In this document: in pieces, positions 42,871 through 45,231 of the stretch
Position numbering within the stretch: the first letter of the stretch is position 1
Layout of the letters: each line of letters opens with the position of its first letter
NCBI GenBank assembly: GCA_013002105.1
Contig: JABDKS010000890.1
Span: forward strand, 1 to 45,231
Source: Pirellulaceae bacterium
GTDB lineage: Bacteria; Planctomycetota; Planctomycetia; Pirellulales; Pirellulaceae
Length of the DNA: 45,231 nt
Reading direction: 5' to 3'
Translations under genes and position numbers: made by a program
Notes under the pieces: generated by a model
What the model was told of the DNA's origin: nothing
Databases searched by the model: none
The model's input: only the letters and a program-made list of their open reading frames with translations

Positions 42871-44808
42871 ATGGCATCCAACATGAATTTGGTCGCGGAC
42901 AATGAAACGATTACGGCAGCCGTGATTGAGGATGTTTGCGCACGTCTACTGGCCAATAAACGGGTCCGTCAGCCCCTACCGGGTGGCGGCATGCTGGAAA
43001 TGGACCGGATGTTACCGTTCCTCTGCATTTATCGCCGAGATCCCAATCGTCGCGACGAAGGGACAGCCCAGTTGGTCAGGTCGGAGGCATCTTTTCTCTC
43101 CGCACCCGGATCTTCCCCAGATCGAGGCGGGCTTCGGACGCTGGTCCGACGAATTGCCCAGACGGTCTCCGGTCAACTCGGCTCGTTTTTATTGTTGGAG
43201 GTTTGGTCGGGCGAAGATGAGCTGCACGTGGACGATACAACTGGCGAACGGCAGCTTCCCGAGCCATTGTTTCGCATCATGCCGCGGCGGCCCCATCGGC
43301 CAGCAGGAACGGTAGCGACTTTGGGTCATGCGTTGAAGCAGATTCGTGTTCATCGCAAGTCGGCGATCGTGGAAATCAATCGCGAAGCCAACAATCATCC
43401 CAATGGTATGAAACCGCTGATATCGGAGCGGGCCGAAATGAGCATTGGTTGCCATGTGCTGGGACTTGAGGTCCGACCGCTTTATCGGGATGCGGACTCG
43501 GGCGAGATTTATGATCGCGTCATGCGGTCCTACAATCGGCAGGTGTCTCACGCGATTAAGAAGACCTTCTTTGCCTTTGCCCAGGACCGCACCACGGTTC
43601 GACCCGAACACTATTTCTCATTTGGTTCCAGCAAGCTCTCCAGTCAGGTGCTGGCAGTTGACCGGCAGCTCTCCGATCTCAGTCACCAGTTCAAGTTTTT
43701 GCTGCTCGTCACTCCAATTAATGCTCAGCGTTCCTGGCTTGATTTTTCACAGGGCGGGTATCGCAAGTCTCCTGTTTTTCAGTATCGCCCGCTGGACGGG
43801 GACCCGATGTTATTGAAGCGGCGGGTCACCAAAGTGGCGACCGAAAAGGTCGAAGATCCGGCTTTGTCTCACATCTTTCGGCAAACCCAATACGAACTTG
43901 ATCGGCAGATCAACATGCTGGCGGACATCGGCACGTCGCGGTTCTTACACGGCAGCCTGCAAGTCTATGGAAATGTTCAACCTCGTCTGCGAAATCTCGC
44001 GCTAAAGATTCTCCGGAAGTCCACCACTGAGAACCAAAAGGGCGATCAGGCTGAGATGCTCGGCTCGCGAGCATTCTTTCGGCTGGCTGAGAAGGAAGTC
44101 GACTTCTATCGCAAACAGTGTTCCGCATTCACGGCCAAGGTCACCATTCGTGATGACATCTATACCGGGCTGATGGTTACGGGTGGCGAGCTTTTGATTG
44201 GGCGCGAATCGCGGCTTTCCAAAGCTCGAGCCGAGGCGTTATTGCAACATGAGGTGGGGACACATTTGGTCACCTACTACAATGGTGCGGCGCAGCCCCT
44301 GCGATTGTTGCGCAGCGGGTTGGCTGACTACGACGCCTTGCAGGAAGGAATTGCAGTGTTGTCGGAGTACCTTGTCGGCGGCTTGAGTATGGGACGCTTG
44401 CGTACCTTGGCAGCCCGCGTCGTTGTCGCGGATGAAGTTGCCAGAGGTTCGTCGTTTTGTGATGTGTTCGAGCGGTTGGTTGATGAGATGCGTTTCGAGC
44501 CGCGGACCGCCTACACGATCGCACTTCGCGTCTTTCGCGGAGGCGGGCTGACCAAAGATGCACTGTACTTGCGCGGGTTGGTCGAGATACTCGAATACCT
44601 CGGCGCCGGGGGTGAAATCGAGCCTTTGCTGTTGGGCAAGTTTGCCGTCGAGCACGTCCCCATTGTCCGCGAGTTGACCTTGTGTGGTGTCCTGCGTAAA
44701 CCACCTCTACGGCCAAGATATCTTGATTCGCCAGCAGCTTTGCAGCGGCTCAAGAAGATCGAACGCGGGACGACCGTGATCGACCTGATCGATCTGCAAC
44801 GAGTCTAG
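42871..44808 (+). CDS. DUF1704 zinc metallopeptidase, second copy
   Basis: The protein has 645 residues from the ATG at 42871. Upstream codons in the frame are not conserved with the first copy, whose core also begins near IDEVCQRLAKNQRVRRALP. An ATG at 42883 is equally possible. Catalytic residues are HEVGTH (His460, Glu461, His465) and the QEGIAVLSEYLVGG helix (Glu492). The two copies align along their length, with many shared blocks (HYRPLP / QYRPLD; TKDAVYLRGL / TKDALYLRGL; VEHIPI / VEHVPI). It lies in the activator's orientation. An ancient duplication with a possibly different substrate or timing is likely. Confidence 0.88.
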   Translation: MASNMNLVADNETITAAVIEDVCARLLANKRVRQPLPGGGMLEMDRMLPFLCIYRRDPNRRDEGTAQLVRSEASFLSAPGSSPDRGGLRTLVRRIAQTVSGQLGSFLLLEVWSGEDELHVDDTTGERQLPEPLFRIMPRRPHRPAGTVATLGHALKQIRVHRKSAIVEINREANNHPNGMKPLISERAEMSIGCHVLGLEVRPLYRDADSGEIYDRVMRSYNRQVSHAIKKTFFAFAQDRTTVRPEHYFSFGSSKLSSQVLAVDRQLSDLSHQFKFLLLVTPINAQRSWLDFSQGGYRKSPVFQYRPLDGDPMLLKRRVTKVATEKVEDPALSHIFRQTQYELDRQINMLADIGTSRFLHGSLQVYGNVQPRLRNLALKILRKSTTENQKGDQAEMLGSRAFFRLAEKEVDFYRKQCSAFTAKVTIRDDIYTGLMVTGGELLIGRESRLSKARAEALLQHEVGTHLVTYYNGAAQPLRLLRSGLADYDALQEGIAVLSEYLVGGLSMGRLRTLAARVVVADEVARGSSFCDVFERLVDEMRFEPRTAYTIALRVFRGGGLTKDALYLRGLVEILEYLGAGGEIEPLLLGKFAVEHVPIVRELTLCGVLRKPPLRPRYLDSPAALQRLKKIERGTTVIDLIDLQRV

Positions 44809-44835
44809 ATCCTATTGAGCCTAGATCCTAATGAG
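44805..44835. repeat. 15-base tandem duplication at a stop/start junction
   Basis: CTAGATCCTATTGAG at 44805 recurs as CTAGATCCTAATGAG at 44821, 16 bases on, with one T/A change. The first copy contains the TAG stop of the DUF1704 gene. The change in the second copy makes the ATG at 44831. Confidence 0.75.
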
Positions 44836-45061
44836 CGAAAGAATCGGCGACAGTGAAACCTACATAGCGTCGCGCCCTCCATTGCGTTGGTCACTGCCAA
44901 CGCAAGTCGACCACGTGCGGTCCGACGGCTTCCTGGCACGGCTGCACGCCTGGCGAGGGCTTCTCATCGAGCGGTTCGAGGACGCAGCGAGCCTTGCGCC
45001 GGCGCCGCGCTTCGTCAACGCTATCCGGCAGACCCGAATACGGTTCGCCGGCCAACCGTAG
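44831..45061 (+). CDS. Short unknown frame after the second DUF1704 gene
   Basis: A 76-residue product starts at the ATG at 44831 (MSERIGDSETYIASRPPLRW) and ends at a TAG just as the transglutaminase-like sequence begins in another frame. It contains an aromatic/basic helix (ARLHAWRGLLIERFEDAASL) but no known domain. It may be an independent small gene, or the diverged start of the transglutaminase gene separated by a frameshift or deletion. Confidence in it as a gene is low. Confidence 0.3.
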   Translation: MSERIGDSETYIASRPPLRWSLPTQVDHVRSDGFLARLHAWRGLLIERFEDAASLAPAPRFVNAIRQTRIRFAGQP

Positions 45062-45231
45062 CGGTTTGTGTCGCGACTTTGCCACGCTGTTTATGGAATC
45101 GTGCCGCCATCTGGGATTAGCGGCGCGGTTTGTCAGCGGCTATCGACATGAACCAAACTTGTCGCCCGAAAATGCAGCGACCCATGCCTGGTGCGAAGTT
45201 TATTTAACGGGTGCCGGATGGCGCGGTTTTG
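45057..45231 (+). pseudogene. Transglutaminase-like protein, 5' part missing, cut by window end
   Basis: In the frame starting CGT at 45057 the sequence reads RSGLCRDFATLFMESCRHLG, then LAARFVSGYRHEPN and NAATHAWCEVYLTGAGWRGF up to the window edge. These are the catalytic Cys (GLCRDF), the conserved ARFVSGY and the catalytic His (THAWCEVY) of bacterial transglutaminase/protease-like proteins. The frame has no usable start and a TAG at 44865. The expected N-terminal domain is not visible. Either a deletion or frameshift removed it or a sequencing error broke it. Transglutaminase-like proteins often accompany ATP-grasp amidoligases, which makes its place here meaningful. Confidence 0.7.

Noticed and set aside
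44868..45056. Upstream continuation of the transglutaminase frame as its natural N-terminus
   Set aside because: The frame is open from 44868, but the translation is Arg/Ser-rich, has no start codon, and lacks the expected beta-sandwich N-terminal domain.
1..45231. CRISPR arrays, tRNA or rRNA genes, complete insertion sequences
   Set aside because: No regularly spaced repeats, cloverleaf-like segments, rRNA motifs or transposase signatures were found by eye. A tRNAscan, Infernal and IS search would settle it.

Overview
This window most likely comes from a planctomycete of the Pirellulaceae (Rhodopirellula-like). Grounds: moderate GC, long intergenic spaces with decayed gene pieces, many starts without a clear Shine-Dalgarno, and typical planctomycete families (DWPQFRG-type PQQ protein, a Gfo/Idh/MocA remnant, a secreted FAD oxidoreductase, a WXXGXW protein). 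The genus is inferred. No rRNA, tRNA, CRISPR array or complete insertion sequence was seen.

Layout. Positions 1-5,200 hold a membrane protein open at the left edge, a Gfo/Idh/MocA C-terminal remnant, a Tat-type FAD oxidoreductase, a PQQ beta-propeller protein and a DUF427 protein. Positions 5,300-11,400 hold two overlapping tiny membrane proteins, an overlapping pair of unknown small proteins, an SDR-DUF2867 protein, a DUF1353 lipoprotein and a DUF3124 protein. Positions 12,000-22,900 form an ion-homeostasis block: three CNNM/CorC-type proteins, a K+ channel with an odd filter (TVGYD), an Na/Pi cotransporter, a mechanosensitive-channel gene that has lost its pore, a beta-CASP RNase-type protein fused to a LOG domain, and a tandem universal stress protein (Usp). 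Positions 22,900-33,700 hold a secreted WXXGXW protein, a CPA2 antiporter, a P2-type ATPase, one intact and two broken tandem Usp genes, a 42-residue membrane protein and a DUF2238 membrane protein.

Positions 34,179-45,231 hold the most interesting system: an N-formylglutamate amidohydrolase-like gene, a DUF1704 zinc metallopeptidase and three paralogous GSHB-like ATP-grasp ligases in one orientation. Divergent from them are a sigma-54 activator, a second DUF1704 peptidase and the start of a broken transglutaminase-like gene. This looks like a peptide or protein modification system with ATP-dependent ligases paired with peptidases of the family that contains the animal tubulin detyrosinases (MATCAP). 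Its substrate is unknown.

Regulation. By eye, four good -24/-12 (sigma-54) promoters lie at 22,957-26,002, before a Usp gene, the WXXGXW gene, a broken Usp gene and the 42-residue gene. A weaker one precedes the amidohydrolase operon, next to the sigma-54 activator gene. This suggests that the stress/ion genes and the ligase/peptidase cluster may share an RpoN-dependent programme.
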